64,000 bases of DNA from Trueperella pyogenes (GTDB lineage Bacteria; Actinomycetota; Actinomycetes; Actinomycetales; Actinomycetaceae), in NCBI RefSeq assembly GCF_900460345.1, contig NZ_UHHW01000002.1, forward strand, positions 62,001 to 126,000, read 5' to 3'. A model generated the notes under the pieces. The model saw only the letters and a program-made list of their open reading frames with translations, searched no databases and was not told the DNA's origin. A program made the translations under genes and the position numbers. Below, piece by piece: positions 27,217-36,790 of the stretch (position 1 is its first letter; each line of letters opens with the position of its first letter).

Positions 27217-29511
27217 CTACCTTCCTGCGGGCTTAGGCCCCCGCAGCCGCAACGAGTTCGCCACCACGATCACGGACGAACTGGCCATCGCGAAGGCCGC
27301 AACTCCGGGCACGATCACGCCGGCAACGGCCAGCGGGATCGCGACCAGGTTATAGGCGAACGCCCAGCCCAGGTTCTCTTTGATGATCCGCAAGGTACGC
27401 TCCGCTATCCGCAGCGCATTCGGAATCGCCCGGATATCCGAATTGACGATCGTGATGTCGGCACTGGCCTTGGCGACGTCGGTGCCCGAACCCAGCGCCA
27501 TGGACAGGTCGGCTCCGGCGAGGGCGGCGGCGTCGTTGACCCCATCGCCTACCATCGCCACGCGTTTGCCGGATTTTTGCAGCTCTTTGAGGATGTCGAG
27601 TTTGTGGCTGGGCAGGACCTGTGCGCGCACGTCGGATATCCCCAGCTCGGCGGCCACGCCCGTGGCGGCCTGGGCGTTATCCCCGGTGACGAGCACGATG
27701 CGAAGGCCACGGTCGCGCAGCGCGGCCACGGCGTCGGCAGCCTCAGGGCGGAGGGTATCGCGCACGGCCACCACTCCAATCGCGTGTTTATCCTTCGCCA
27801 CGACGACGACACTCGCCCCGGCAGCCGCCAGCTGCTCGGCTCTATCCCGGACCGGGGCGACGTCGGCGCCCTCGGCGATCCAGGACAGGCGGCCGGCGGC
27901 CACGCGGACTCCGCCGTGAACGCCGCTGACCCCCAAGCCCGCGTGACTAGTGAAACCAGTGGCGGTGGTCGGCGCGATACCGCGCTCGCGTGCCGCGCGG
28001 ACGATCGCCTGCGCGATGGGGTGTTCGGAGTGGGCCTCAAGCCCGGCGGCGAGCGCCAGGACGTCGGTGTCGGAAGTAGCGCTAACGACGTCGCTGACAG
28101 ACATGAACGCGCTGGTCAGCGTGCCGGTTTTGTCAAGAATGATGGTGTCGATGCCGTGGGCGCGCTCGAGAACCTCGGGTCCGCGAATGAGCACGCCCAT
28201 CCGGGCCAGGCGGCCGGAGCCGACGAGGAGGGCGGTCGGCGTCGCCAATCCGAGCGCACACGGGCACGCAACCACGAGGACAGTGATGGCGGAGGCGAGA
28301 GCCTCGGAGCTGCCTGCCAGCAGCCGGATGACGAAGGTCAAAAGCGCAATGACGATGACCGCGGGCACGAAATAGGACGAGATGCGATCCGCGATGCGTT
28401 GCGCCGCCGCCTTGCCCGTCTGCGCTTCGGACAGGAGGCGGCCCATCTGCGCGAGCGTCGTCTCCTCGCCCACGCGGGTTGCGCGCACGTCGAGTGAACC
28501 GTAGAGGTTGAGGGTTGCGCCGGTGACCTGGTCTCCTGCTGCGACGTCGATCGGCGTCGACTCGCCGGTGACCAGCGAGGCATCGACGCTGGAGTTTCCC
28601 GCGACGACGACGCCGTCGGTGGCGACCGTCTCACCTGGCCGGACGCGGAAGACGTCTCCGACACGCAGGTCGGCGACGTCGATAAGCTCTTCCACGGCGG
28701 TAGTGGTTTCGGCAGTGGCCTCGTGACTATCGGCGCGGCGGATCAGGAGAGTTTCGCGGGCGCCGAGGGCTAGGAGGGAGCGCAGGGCGTCCCCGGCGCT
28801 GCGCCGCGAGCGCGCCTCCAGCCAGCGGCCGATGAGCAGGAAGCTCACGATCATCGCGCTGGACTCGAAGTACAGGTGGGGCTGGGTGCCGGCGTCGAGG
28901 CCGTGAATGCCCGTCATGTGCATGGTGTAGCCGATATGGCCTGCCCCGCCAAAAAGCAGCGCCCACAGGGACCACCCCATGGACGCCAGCACGCCCAGCG
29001 AGACGAGCGTGTCCATCGTGGACGAGCCGTAGCGGGCGGCCCGGAACGCCGCCCGGTGGAAGGGCCAACCGCACCAAAAGGCGACGACGAGCGACAACGC
29101 CCCGATCACCCACTGCCACGCCGGGAATTGGAGGCTCGGGAGCATCGACGCGCCGACGATCGGCACGGAGAGAATCGCGGAGACGACAAAACGCCGCCAC
29201 AAGTCCCGCACGCGGGCTTGTGCGGCAGCTTGGGCGGCGGCGTCGGCCTGCGCAGCCAACGCGTCGGCATCGGCTTGTGCGGCGTCTGCGGTGCGCCGAA
29301 TGAGGGAGGCGTCGTAGCCAGCTTTGACGACGATCTCGATCAGATCCTCGCTGCTGAGGCCCGCGGCGTCGTCGAGTTCGATGTGGGCGCGTTCGGTGGC
29401 GAGATTGACCACTGCCGTGACGCCAGGAACTTTGTTGAGCTTCTTCTCCACGCGCGCGACGCAGGAAGCACAGGTCATCCCGCGAACGGCGAGGTCAACC
29501 TCGCTGGCCAT
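27217..29511 (-). CDS. copA: Copper-translocating P1B-type ATPase
   Basis: Exports Cu(I) across the membrane. 764 residues: N-terminal metal-binding domain with GMTCASC (11-17), an Ala-rich linker, then membrane helices with the CPCALG metal-transport motif near 416. DKTGTLT with the phosphorylated Asp lies near 459, and GDGVND near 653. One base overlap with the upstream chaperone gene (stop TAA and start ATG share 29511) shows they are co-translated. Cu(I) is favoured by CPC plus the CopZ partner; silver would be a secondary substrate. Confidence 0.94.
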   Translation of the reverse strand: MASEVDLAVRGMTCASCVARVEKKLNKVPGVTAVVNLATERAHIELDDAAGLSSEDLIEIVVKAGYDASLIRRTADAAQADADALAAQADAAAQAAAQARVRDLWRRFVVSAILSVPIVGASMLPSLQFPAWQWVIGALSLVVAFWCGWPFHRAAFRAARYGSSTMDTLVSLGVLASMGWSLWALLFGGAGHIGYTMHMTGIHGLDAGTQPHLYFESSAMIVSFLLIGRWLEARSRRSAGDALRSLLALGARETLLIRRADSHEATAETTTAVEELIDVADLRVGDVFRVRPGETVATDGVVVAGNSSVDASLVTGESTPIDVAAGDQVTGATLNLYGSLDVRATRVGEETTLAQMGRLLSEAQTGKAAAQRIADRISSYFVPAVIVIALLTFVIRLLAGSSEALASAITVLVVACPCALGLATPTALLVGSGRLARMGVLIRGPEVLERAHGIDTIILDKTGTLTSAFMSVSDVVSATSDTDVLALAAGLEAHSEHPIAQAIVRAARERGIAPTTATGFTSHAGLGVSGVHGGVRVAAGRLSWIAEGADVAPVRDRAEQLAAAGASVVVVAKDKHAIGVVAVRDTLRPEAADAVAALRDRGLRIVLVTGDNAQAATGVAAELGISDVRAQVLPSHKLDILKELQKSGKRVAMVGDGVNDAAALAGADLSMALGSGTDVAKASADITIVNSDIRAIPNALRIAERTLRIIKENLGWAFAYNLVAIPLAVAGVIVPGVAAFAMASSSVIVVANSLRLRGPKPAGR

Positions 29512-29735
29512 TATCGGATGATCTCTCGGACGGTGTAGTTTCCCGCTTCGTCGATGGCCTCGCGGAGGTCGGCGTCGGCAATCTCGGCTGACGTGGTGAC
29601 GAGCACATCGGAGGTGCCCTCGGCAAGGGTGACGGCGACGGAATCGACGCCAGGAAGCGCGGTCAGTTCCTCGGTGACGTGGGCGACGCAGTGCTGGCAG
29701 GTCATGCCATCAACTTTGAGGGTCAGGGTGGTCAT
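29511..29735 (-). CDS. copZ: Copper chaperone, heavy-metal-associated domain
   Basis: 74-residue HMA-domain protein that carries Cu(I) to the ATPase. GMTCQHC motif at the N-terminus and the usual beta-alpha-beta-beta-alpha-beta pattern. Start at ATG 29735, preceded by gaaagg; the frame extends upstream but without homology or RBS. First gene of the copZ-copA pair. No copper operator could be picked out with confidence; the upstream space holds a palindromic repeat element. Confidence 0.92.
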   Translation of the reverse strand: MTTLTLKVDGMTCQHCVAHVTEELTALPGVDSVAVTLAEGTSDVLVTTSAEIADADLREAIDEAGNYTVREIIR

Positions 29736-29832
29736 GGTGAGCCTTTCGTTTGGGGTCTGACGCCAATTCAACGGCGCCGAACCCCACTTTATTCCGTGTG
29801 GATGGTGAATCATGGGGAATAGGGGCCCAGAG

Positions 29833-29913
29833 CTTTCTCATCACCTAACGCCGGATCTCGTCCCGTAAAACACTGTTTTAAGTGACGAGATCCGGCGGAA
29901 GGTACCGAGAAAG
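29833..29913. repeat. Dispersed palindromic element, copy B
   Basis: About 80 bp in the gap upstream of copZ. Arms ccggatctcgtc and gacgagatccgg are perfectly complementary (12 bp) around a taaaacactgtttta centre; outer arms tttctca and accgagaaag. Same layout as copies A, C and D. Confidence 0.85.
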
Positions 29914-29935
29914 CGGGGGCGCTTGTGGGCCAGGC

Positions 29936-31399
29936 CTAATCCGTGGGCTGAAGCTCACCAATCCACTGGATGCCGGCGGTCAGGTCAGCAGAGTAGGGCG
30001 AGCCGACGTGGCTCACCTCGGCCTCGCGATGAGCGCGCGCGAGCCGATTGAGCAGCCAGTCGGGCATGTTCTCCCCGGAACGCGGGAAGGCGCTCACCTC
30101 GTTGTGCCATTCTTCGGCAGGCACGAGATCCGCCCACACCGGCTCTTCGGCGGCATTGACGTTGAGCTGACCTTGGCCGTCCTTGCGCACGTTTATCACA
30201 GCCACGAGGAAGGGATCTTCACCGGCGATGGCACGATCCTGCTTGAGGCGGCGCAGGTGGTGAATGATGGCGGTGGGTAGCACCCGCAACGAGGCGTTTT
30301 GGTCGCCGGCAAGCTTGGCATAGCCCTCGTAGATCGCCGACTGTCCCACGAGCTGGACGCGCAACGTCTCCTCTTCCCAGCCGGGAGGAGCGGTCTGCGC
30401 GAGCAAGTTGAACGTTTCGCGAAGAAGCTCGGTGGGTTCGGAAAAGTTGATTGGTGTGCCCACCCGCGCGGCAACAGCCGGGCGGTCAGCCACGTCCCAC
30501 TGGATGGGTGTAGCTTCCTGGCGCTGCTGATTGGTCAGGTGAGCGGGCTCGACGAGTGCCGTGTAAACGCCGGTTGACCAGCGCTGGAACCGTGCTCGAT
30601 CCAGGTAGAGAGCGTCGGTGAGCATGGCCGCCACCTGGAACATGAGCGTCTGTCCGTCGCGCACCGAGCGCACCACCCGTACCGGAATCCCGGATACCTC
30701 TCCGGTGACGAAATCGGTGTAGATGTGTGCATCCTGGCCGACGGCGATGCGCTTAGCCCACATGCCCGACTCCAGGAGCGTAAAGTCACACTCCTCCTCC
30801 GGCTCGACCGGCGAGACCATGGTGACCGCGGCGGGCTGACCGTCGTCGCCAAGCTCCACATCGCACGGCACGCCACCCCAGTCGCGCTCGATGACCGGAC
30901 CGAGGAAGGGCGAGGGGACAGTGGCGGTGAACGTCCCAGCGGCCACGTCCTCCCAGCCGTAAGCGACGCCGTGGTAAATGCCGCGCAACTCCGGCTCAGG
31001 ATTGCCGGGGTAGAAACGCCACAGCCGTGAGCCGACCGTCAAGCGGGCCGGGTCGACGAGGAGCAAGTCAGTCTCGATGCCGCCCCCACGCGCCACACCC
31101 GAGCCGTCAAATGGGGGATACTCAACGACGCCGCCGCGGAAGGCCTGGGGGTGAAGCGGGCCGACAGCCAGGCGGTCAAGCGTGAAAGGATCCGCCGGAA
31201 CATGCAAGATGTCGAGGGGCTGATCGGCGGAATACGGAGAACCGGGAAAGCGTAGGCACAGCAGGTCCATGAGGTCGGAAACCTCGGTGACGGAACTGGC
31301 CGCTGCGGCGTCGACGGCGAAACCAGAAAACAGATCGTAGCCGGAGTTGAGGAAGGCGTCAGCCTGCGGGGCGGAGACGGCCAATTGGAAGGTGACCAT
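29936..31399 (-). CDS. Conserved hypothetical protein, 487 residues
   Basis: I do not recognise a family. It is a soluble, acidic, Trp- and Pro-rich protein without signal peptide or membrane helix, so probably cytoplasmic. Start ATG at 31399 with GAAAGAG upstream. A perfect palindrome GACAACGTTGTC lies 15 bases upstream of the start. Neighbours are a copper efflux pair and a DedA protein, with the dedA gene 34 bp upstream on the same strand. Composition matches its surroundings, so there is no sign of transfer. Function unknown. Confidence 0.7.
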   Translation of the reverse strand: MVTFQLAVSAPQADAFLNSGYDLFSGFAVDAAAASSVTEVSDLMDLLCLRFPGSPYSADQPLDILHVPADPFTLDRLAVGPLHPQAFRGGVVEYPPFDGSGVARGGGIETDLLLVDPARLTVGSRLWRFYPGNPEPELRGIYHGVAYGWEDVAAGTFTATVPSPFLGPVIERDWGGVPCDVELGDDGQPAAVTMVSPVEPEEECDFTLLESGMWAKRIAVGQDAHIYTDFVTGEVSGIPVRVVRSVRDGQTLMFQVAAMLTDALYLDRARFQRWSTGVYTALVEPAHLTNQQRQEATPIQWDVADRPAVAARVGTPINFSEPTELLRETFNLLAQTAPPGWEEETLRVQLVGQSAIYEGYAKLAGDQNASLRVLPTAIIHHLRRLKQDRAIAGEDPFLVAVINVRKDGQGQLNVNAAEEPVWADLVPAEEWHNEVSAFPRSGENMPDWLLNRLARAHREAEVSHVGSPYSADLTAGIQWIGELQPTD

Positions 31400-31413
31400 G
31401 GGGCTCTTTCATA

Positions 31414-31425
31414 GACAACGTTGTC
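31414..31425. promoter_or_regulatory. 12-bp perfect palindrome, operator-like
   Basis: GACAACGTTGTC with central CG, immediately upstream of the RBS of the 487-residue gene and just after the dedA stop. It has the form of a LacI-family operator; a chance palindrome cannot be excluded. Confidence 0.35.
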
Positions 31426-31433
31426 CTCCCAGT

Positions 31434-32081
31434 CTACTCCCGTGGAGTTTTGCGCAGGCGGCGGACCACCCACCACAGCAAGAGAGCGAGGATTGCGACG
31501 AGGACGATCTTGGACAAGATGCCCACGTAGTCATCAACCAGATGCCAGTTTTCGCCCAAGATATAGCCCGCACCGATCAGGGTGGCGTTCCAGATCGCGG
31601 CGCCCAACGTGGTCAGGACCGTGAACTTAAGGAAATTCATCTTAATGACGCCCGCGGGCAACGAGATCAGCGAACGGAAAATCGGCAGCATGCGGCCGAA
31701 AAACACGGTGGACTGATCGTGCTTGTGAAACCAGGCCTCAGTCTTGTCCACGTCCGAGATCTTCACCAACGGCAGCCAGTTGAAGATGGCGCGGGTGCGC
31801 TCGCGGCCGATAATGCGGGCGATCCCGTACAACGCCCAGGCGCCGACGAGCGAGCCGGCCGTCGCCCAGATGATCGCCTCGGCCAGGTTAAAGGACGTGC
31901 CCTGCGAGGCCGTGAACCCCGCCAGCGGCAGAATGATTTCCGAGGGCAGGGGCGGGAAAAGGTTCTCTACCGCGATCAGGAATGCGACGCCGAGCCCGCC
32001 AAGTGATTCCATAATCGACACGGCCCACGCCGCGATTCCCGTCAGATTGTCACCGGATGCCAGTGCAGTAAAAATTCCCAT
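31434..32081 (-). CDS. DedA-family membrane protein
   Basis: 215-residue integral membrane protein of the DedA/SNARE-associated superfamily, implicated in undecaprenyl-phosphate or phospholipid recycling and membrane homeostasis. Seen: N-terminal hydrophobic segment with LFPPLPSEIILPLAG, the family's hallmark, and further helices with a G-R-x5-R-region (FFGRMLPIFRSLISLPAG). The gene follows purB by six bases on the same strand and probably shares its transcript. Start ATG at 32081. Confidence 0.92.
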   Translation of the reverse strand: MGIFTALASGDNLTGIAAWAVSIMESLGGLGVAFLIAVENLFPPLPSEIILPLAGFTASQGTSFNLAEAIIWATAGSLVGAWALYGIARIIGRERTRAIFNWLPLVKISDVDKTEAWFHKHDQSTVFFGRMLPIFRSLISLPAGVIKMNFLKFTVLTTLGAAIWNATLIGAGYILGENWHLVDDYVGILSKIVLVAILALLLWWVVRRLRKTPRE

Positions 32082-32086
32082 GCGCC

Positions 32087-33487
32087 CTAGCGTACGAGGT
32101 CTGCTGCCAGTCCGACATAGGAGTCAGGGGTGAGATTGCGCAACCTCGCGGCGACGTCGTCGGGCAGCCCGAGCGAGTCAATGAAGGCGCGCATCTGCGT
32201 GGCGCCGACCTGGTGTCCGCGGGTGAGCTCCTTGAGGCGTTCGTAGGGATCTTGCATTCCTGTGGCGCCCGCGATCGCGGCTGTACGCATCGCCTGCTGG
32301 ATCGGTTCGCCGAGGACCTCCCAGTGGCTGTCGAGGTCCGCTTCGAGTGCGGCGCGGTTGGCCTCGACGCCGGCGACGCCGCGGCGCAGGTTCGTCAGCG
32401 CCAGTAACGAATGGCCGAAGGCGACCCCGATGTTTCTCAGAGTGGAGGAGTCGGTGAGGTCACGTTGTAGGCGGGAGGTGACGAGGGTGGCCGCCAGCGT
32501 GTCGAGCAGCGCGCAGGAGATTTCGAAGTTTGCCTCCGCGTTTTCGAAGCGGATGGGGTTGACCTTGTGGGGCATCGTGGACGAGCCGGTCGAGCCTTGG
32601 GCGGCGAGATTCTGGGCGAGGTAGCCCAGCGAGATGTAGGTCCAAAAGTCGGTGGCGAGGTTGTGGGCGATGCGGTTGAAGCGGGCGACGTCGGCAAAGA
32701 GCTCGCTCATCCAGTCGTGCGATTCGATCTGGGTGGTCAGTGGGTTGAAGGTGAGCCCTAGGCCTTCGACGAATTGACGAGCTAAGGCGGGCCAGTCCGC
32801 GTCCGGGACCGAGACCGAGTGCGCGCCGTAGGTGCCGGTAGCGCCGTTGAATTTGCCGAGGAACTGGGCGGATTCGATGCGGGCAATCTGGCGGTTTAAC
32901 CGGTGTGCGAGGACCGCGATCTCCTTACCGAGCGTGGAGGGGGAGGCCGGTTGGCCGTGCGTGTGGGAGAGCATCGGGGTGGCGGCATTGGCGCGAGCCA
33001 TCTCGGACAGGGCGGCGGTCAGACCGTGGGCGGCGGGCAGCCAGATCTCTTCGACCGCGGCTTTGACGTTGAGCGCATAGGCGAGATTGTTGATGTCCTC
33101 GGAGGTAGCGAAGATGTGGACAATCTCGTGCATTTGTGGGAGGTTCGTCTGCTCGAGGCTGGCGGGGGCGGCGTCGAGCTTTTCCTTGAGGAAATACTCG
33201 ACCGCCTTCACGTCGTGGCGCGTCTGGGCCTCGATCGCGGCGAGGCGCGCGATGTCGGCGTCGTCCATCGAGGTGGGGATCGCGCGCAGGTAGGCGATCT
33301 CGGCGTCGGTGAGGAGTGGGGCGCCGGGCAGAACCTGGTTGATGGACAGGAAGATCAGCCACTCGACCTCGACGTGGGCGCGGGTTCGGTTGAGGGCTTG
33401 CTCGGAGAGGTGGTCGATGAGCGGGGCGACTTCCGGGCGGTAGCGACCATCGAGGGGGCCTAGGGCATACGCGTCAGAGAAACTCAT
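32087..33487 (-). CDS. purB: Adenylosuccinate lyase
   Basis: Cytoplasmic enzyme of purine synthesis that cleaves SAICAR to AICAR and adenylosuccinate to AMP, releasing fumarate. 466 residues. The fumarase/aspartase signature GSSTMPHKVNP is present in the C-terminal half, and the catalytic His region (LSHTHGQPAS) lies mid-protein. The N-terminus (YALGPLDGRY) matches the longer PurB subgroup. Standard housekeeping gene with high GC third positions. Confidence 0.95.
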   Translation of the reverse strand: MSFSDAYALGPLDGRYRPEVAPLIDHLSEQALNRTRAHVEVEWLIFLSINQVLPGAPLLTDAEIAYLRAIPTSMDDADIARLAAIEAQTRHDVKAVEYFLKEKLDAAPASLEQTNLPQMHEIVHIFATSEDINNLAYALNVKAAVEEIWLPAAHGLTAALSEMARANAATPMLSHTHGQPASPSTLGKEIAVLAHRLNRQIARIESAQFLGKFNGATGTYGAHSVSVPDADWPALARQFVEGLGLTFNPLTTQIESHDWMSELFADVARFNRIAHNLATDFWTYISLGYLAQNLAAQGSTGSSTMPHKVNPIRFENAEANFEISCALLDTLAATLVTSRLQRDLTDSSTLRNIGVAFGHSLLALTNLRRGVAGVEANRAALEADLDSHWEVLGEPIQQAMRTAAIAGATGMQDPYERLKELTRGHQVGATQMRAFIDSLGLPDDVAARLRNLTPDSYVGLAADLVR

Positions 33488-33758
33488 GCTTCCATGGTGT
33501 CATAGTCGGCGTTCGCTGGGTCTGCCGTCCACAATATGGCTGGTATGCGCTTAAATGTGTTCGGCTGGTGAGACGTGGGTGCGATTTTCGGTACTTAATC
33601 CCGGCAAACGTTCGGCCGGTGCGGGGCCGAGCCAGTCCGCGATTCTCGGTACTTAAGCCCGTTTCTCGTCCCTGTAAACGCTGTTTATCGTACCGACGAA
33701 CGGCGGAAGGTACTGACAAATGCCAGTTTGGGCACACGGGCGCAGTGCCACCGGAAGG
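33488..33758. repeat. Intergenic repeat region with palindromic element, copy C
   Basis: 271 bp without a gene. The full element spans about 33640-33720: gattctcggtacttaa at one end, a gtaaacgctgttta centre, and cggaaggtactgacaaa at the other end, with more mismatches than the other copies. A detached half arm, ttttcggtacttaatcccgg, lies at 33585-33604. Confidence 0.75.
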
Positions 33759-34157
33759 CTAGTCTCGGCCGATGATCAGGCTCAGGGTCCAGTTGACCAG
33801 GCCGACGACGACGCCGCCCGCGAGCGCCCAACCAAAGCTGTCGATGACGAGGGACATCGCAAAGTGGCTTGTGATCCAGGCGGTGAGCATGAGCATGAGC
33901 GCGTTGACGACGACGAAGAACAGGCCAAGGGTCAAAATGTAGAAAGGCAAGGAGAGTACCTTGACGATCGGGCGAACGACCATGTTCACTGCCCCGAGTA
34001 CCGCACCCGCCAGCAGGAAGTAGACGGCTGCCTGGCCGCCGGGGCCGAGGTTCGCAAGCAGGGCGTCGCCGGCGCCGGTTAGGCGGATGCCGGAAAACAT
34101 GAGGGTCGCTATCCACAGTGCGACCGCGTTGAAGGCCGCTCCAATCAAGAAATTCAT
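33759..34157 (-). CDS. Phage-holin-4-like membrane protein (YvlD type)
   Basis: 132 residues with four hydrophobic segments and almost no soluble part. The pattern VKVLSLPFYILTLGLF followed by NALML is characteristic of the PF04020-type family, found in many bacteria outside prophages. No phage genes surround it, so it is a normal chromosomal membrane protein of unknown role, perhaps in envelope stress. Divergent from hisC. Confidence 0.85.
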   Translation of the reverse strand: MNFLIGAAFNAVALWIATLMFSGIRLTGAGDALLANLGPGGQAAVYFLLAGAVLGAVNMVVRPIVKVLSLPFYILTLGLFFVVVNALMLMLTAWITSHFAMSLVIDSFGWALAGGVVVGLVNWTLSLIIGRD

Positions 34158-34249
34158 GCCCTTATTCTACGACTTCCACAGTTTCGACAGTGCAATTCTT
34201 CCCCCACCTGGAGAGTGCGCTGACTGTGAAATGGGTGCAAGATAGACCT

Positions 34250-35299
34250 ATGGCTGACTACTTCCGACCCGACATCGCGAACCTGCCCGCCTACGTGGCA
34301 GGTCGTAATCCGGAAGATCCGGAGGTCATCAAGGTGGCCTCCAACGAGATGCCCTTTCCAACGCTGCCAGGCGTGGCGGCGGCGCTCGGCCTGCATTTAA
34401 GCGAGCTTAACCGCTATCCAGACATGGGCGCCGTGGCTTTGAAGGAGGCCATCGCTGCGTTCCACAACACCTCGGTGGCCAACGTCGCGGTGGGCAACGG
34501 ATCGGTGGCGCTCATTGAGCAATTTTTGCAGGCGGTGTGCGTTCCGGGGGCGGAAGTGGTTATTCCGTGGCGCAGCTTCGAGGCCTACCCCATTGCGATC
34601 CAGGTTGCCGGCGGAAGAGCGGTGAAGGTCGGCCTCCGCAACAACGGCAAGATCGACCTGCCAGCCATGCTCGATGCGATCACCGCCCGCACCCGTGCCA
34701 TCCTCATCTGCACCCCGAATAACCCTACGAGCTGCGCGCTCACCCATGAGGAGTTGCGCCGCTTCCTGCGTTCGGTTCCGTCTCAGATCCCCGTGCTTGT
34801 GGATGAAGCTTATGTGGATTTTGTGGAGATGAACGACGCCGTGCGCGGCGTCGAACTCGCGGCCGAGTTCGCGAACGTGATCTCGTTGCGTACATTTTCC
34901 AAGGCCTATGCGCTGGCGGGCCTGCGGGTGGGTTATGCGCTTGGCATGGAGAATCTGGTGGAGGGCTTGGATAAGGTGGCCACGCCCTTCGGGGTGAACA
35001 CACTCGCCCAGGTGGCGGCCGTGGCGGCGCTTCAGGAGCGCGGCGAGGTGGAGCGCCGGGTGGCGGCGATCAAGGCAGAACGATCTAAACTGGTTGGCGC
35101 CTTACGGGTGCTTGGGTGGGAGGGCTGTCCGCAGGGCAATTTCCTGTGGTTCGATCTCGGCGCGGAATCGGCGCGCTTTGCGCATTTGTGCGAGCGGGAA
35201 AAGCTCGTTGTGCGCACGTTCGCCGAGGGTGTGCGGGTGAGCGTGGCCCCCGAGGCGTCCTTGCGGCTCGTGCGGGCCTACCGCAGCTTCCGGTCCTAG
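34250..35299 (+). CDS. hisC: Histidinol-phosphate aminotransferase
   Basis: PLP-dependent fold-type I aminotransferase converting imidazole-acetol phosphate to histidinol phosphate; some actinobacterial homologues also transaminate aromatic amino acids. Start chosen at ATG 34250 (MADYFRPDIANLP), giving 349 residues; a GTG at 34190 would add 20 residues unlike the family. Seen: NGSVALIEQF cofactor-phosphate region, TPNNPT, and the PLP lysine in FSKAYALAGLRVGY. No other his gene is nearby, so it stands apart from a histidine operon. Confidence 0.92.
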   Translation: MADYFRPDIANLPAYVAGRNPEDPEVIKVASNEMPFPTLPGVAAALGLHLSELNRYPDMGAVALKEAIAAFHNTSVANVAVGNGSVALIEQFLQAVCVPGAEVVIPWRSFEAYPIAIQVAGGRAVKVGLRNNGKIDLPAMLDAITARTRAILICTPNNPTSCALTHEELRRFLRSVPSQIPVLVDEAYVDFVEMNDAVRGVELAAEFANVISLRTFSKAYALAGLRVGYALGMENLVEGLDKVATPFGVNTLAQVAAVAALQERGEVERRVAAIKAERSKLVGALRVLGWEGCPQGNFLWFDLGAESARFAHLCEREKLVVRTFAEGVRVSVAPEASLRLVRAYRSFRS

Positions 35300-35335
35300 C
35301 TTCCCGGCGCGTTCGGCCATGCTGGCCGCTGAGGT

Positions 35336-35414
35336 GCGCCCTAACCTCTGCGATATTGGGCTTTTCGTCGCGCTCACTCCCGAAAACCGGGGGAAACGCA
35401 GAGGTTAGGGACGC
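35336..35414. repeat. Intergenic inverted repeat between hisC and the YwiC-like gene
   Basis: Perfect 14-bp arms CCCTAACCTCTGCG and their complement, separated by about 45 bases that themselves contain complementary C/G runs (cccgaaaaccggg). It lies between convergent genes and may terminate both. Unrelated in sequence to the dispersed palindromic family. Confidence 0.6.
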
Positions 35415-35429
35415 GGCGAACTACGCGAG

Positions 35430-36206
35430 CTAGATGAGCACCGCCACGAAGAGCGCAACCGAGATTGCCACTTCGCCCAGGCCGATAGCGCGCACGGACA
35501 GCTTCCACGCCGGGACGGCGATCGCGCGCGCAGCGATGATCAGCCACAGTGCGGCGAGCACCCAATTCACGACGCCGAGCACTGCCAGCACCAGCACTCC
35601 AACTAGGCCTACACTGTGGAAAACCACGGAGGCGATGTACCAGGTGGGTTTGCCGCGCTCGCGGATATTGGTCTTGACGTAAAAGATCGTGCCGAGGAAG
35701 TACCAACCGACGATGAGGGTGACGAGCCATACCCAGCCCCAACCTGTCAGGCTCGCATCTGCGGATGCGGCGGGTGGGGTGAGCTCGTGAGTGCCCAGGT
35801 CAAAGGCCACGGGGAGGGTGAGGATTGCGGCGGTGACGGTCGCGGCGTCGTTGAGCAGGCTGCGGTCCTTGCGGTGGCTGGAGGCCCACGCCGTCGTCGC
35901 AATGAGTGGAATGAACAGGGGCAGCCAACGCAGTAGGTAAGGGGCGGCGATCAGCAGCCCAACCCCGAATACGAACGTGACTAGCGTGTAGGCGCGCACG
36001 GGCGGGAGGTAGCGGGGGCGGCGTCGGGAACGAAGCCACAGTCCACCGGCATAGAAGGCAAAGTAGCCTGCCCACCACAGGCCGAGCAGCAACACATGTT
36101 GCCAGACGAAACCGCCGATCAGCACCCCGAGCAGTACAGGGATGGTGATCATCGCCCAGGCGCCGTGATAGTTCGGAATCCAGCCGGGCGGCAGGCGGCG
36201 GCGCAT
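35430..36206 (-). CDS. YwiC-like integral membrane protein
   Basis: 258 residues with about eight hydrophobic segments. The N-terminal PPGWIPNYHGAWAM motif, containing the conserved HGAW, identifies the YwiC-like family, which is common in Actinobacteria and Bacilli. Function is unknown, though some relatives sit with respiratory genes. It overlaps the upstream membrane protein gene by one base, so the two are probably co-transcribed. Confidence 0.85.
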   Translation of the reverse strand: MRRRLPPGWIPNYHGAWAMITIPVLLGVLIGGFVWQHVLLLGLWWAGYFAFYAGGLWLRSRRRPRYLPPVRAYTLVTFVFGVGLLIAAPYLLRWLPLFIPLIATTAWASSHRKDRSLLNDAATVTAAILTLPVAFDLGTHELTPPAASADASLTGWGWVWLVTLIVGWYFLGTIFYVKTNIRERGKPTWYIASVVFHSVGLVGVLVLAVLGVVNWVLAALWLIIAARAIAVPAWKLSVRAIGLGEVAISVALFVAVLI

Positions 36207-36790
36207 TAGAAGATCCTGTCTGCGGCGCGCTTGAGCTCAAAGCCGCGACCAGACTTGGTTGACCAGCACGTCACGCCGTCTTGTTCGAGTGCGCAGGCGA
36301 AGCCGTTCTTGGCAATTTTTGTGCCGTACTCGAAGACGTCGGGGGTGCGCACAAAGTGGCGGCAGTCGGCGTCGACGTCGCCTTCGGTGTGGACGACGTA
36401 CGTGGCCGTCACGCCTTCACACTGACCCGGTGAGGGGTAGTCGTAGGCGTAGATGGAGCATTCGGCGTTGTCGGAGTTGATGCGGCAGTGGATGTTCTGA
36501 GCTGGCGTCGTGAAGGCTGCGGCCTCGATGGCTCCCTCAGGTGCGGGGCGTGCGGGCGTGGGCGTGGTGGGCGCCGCGGGCGCTGTTGGCGTGGTCGGTG
36601 TGGCCGTCGTCGTCACACGGGCGGTGGGGCGCTTGATGCCCGTGCCGACGTCGCGCCCGGAGCGGATCATGTGCTGGAAGACGAGGATCAGCACCACGAC
36701 GAAGAGGAGCACCGCTGCGGCCATGAAGAAGTACAGCGGGCCGCGATTGGGCGTGGGCTGTTTGGAGTCGGGGAGCCAGTCGTTACTCAT
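36206..36790 (-). CDS. Single-pass membrane protein with Cys-rich extracellular domain
   Basis: 194 residues. Short cytoplasmic head, one membrane helix (about 20-42), a Thr/Pro/Ala-rich linker (about 55-90) and an extracellular domain holding about six cysteines (CRINSDNAECS, GQCEG, DCRHF, CALE, CWS) likely to form disulfides. The layout matches a widespread actinobacterial hypothetical group. RBS AGGAGGAT precedes the ATG. Its one-base overlap with the YwiC-like gene suggests a joint envelope role, but none is known. Confidence 0.75.
   Translation of the reverse strand: MSNDWLPDSKQPTPNRGPLYFFMAAAVLLFVVVLILVFQHMIRSGRDVGTGIKRPTARVTTTATPTTPTAPAAPTTPTPARPAPEGAIEAAAFTTPAQNIHCRINSDNAECSIYAYDYPSPGQCEGVTATYVVHTEGDVDADCRHFVRTPDVFEYGTKIAKNGFACALEQDGVTCWSTKSGRGFELKRAADRIF

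Noticed and set aside
27136..28497. Long plus-strand open frame of 453 codons
   Set aside because: Antisense to copA; composition is Gly/Arg/His-rich as expected for a GC-rich shadow frame, with no family features.
33759..34157. Prophage holin
   Set aside because: The family name includes holin but no phage genes are nearby; this is the chromosomal YvlD-type membrane protein.
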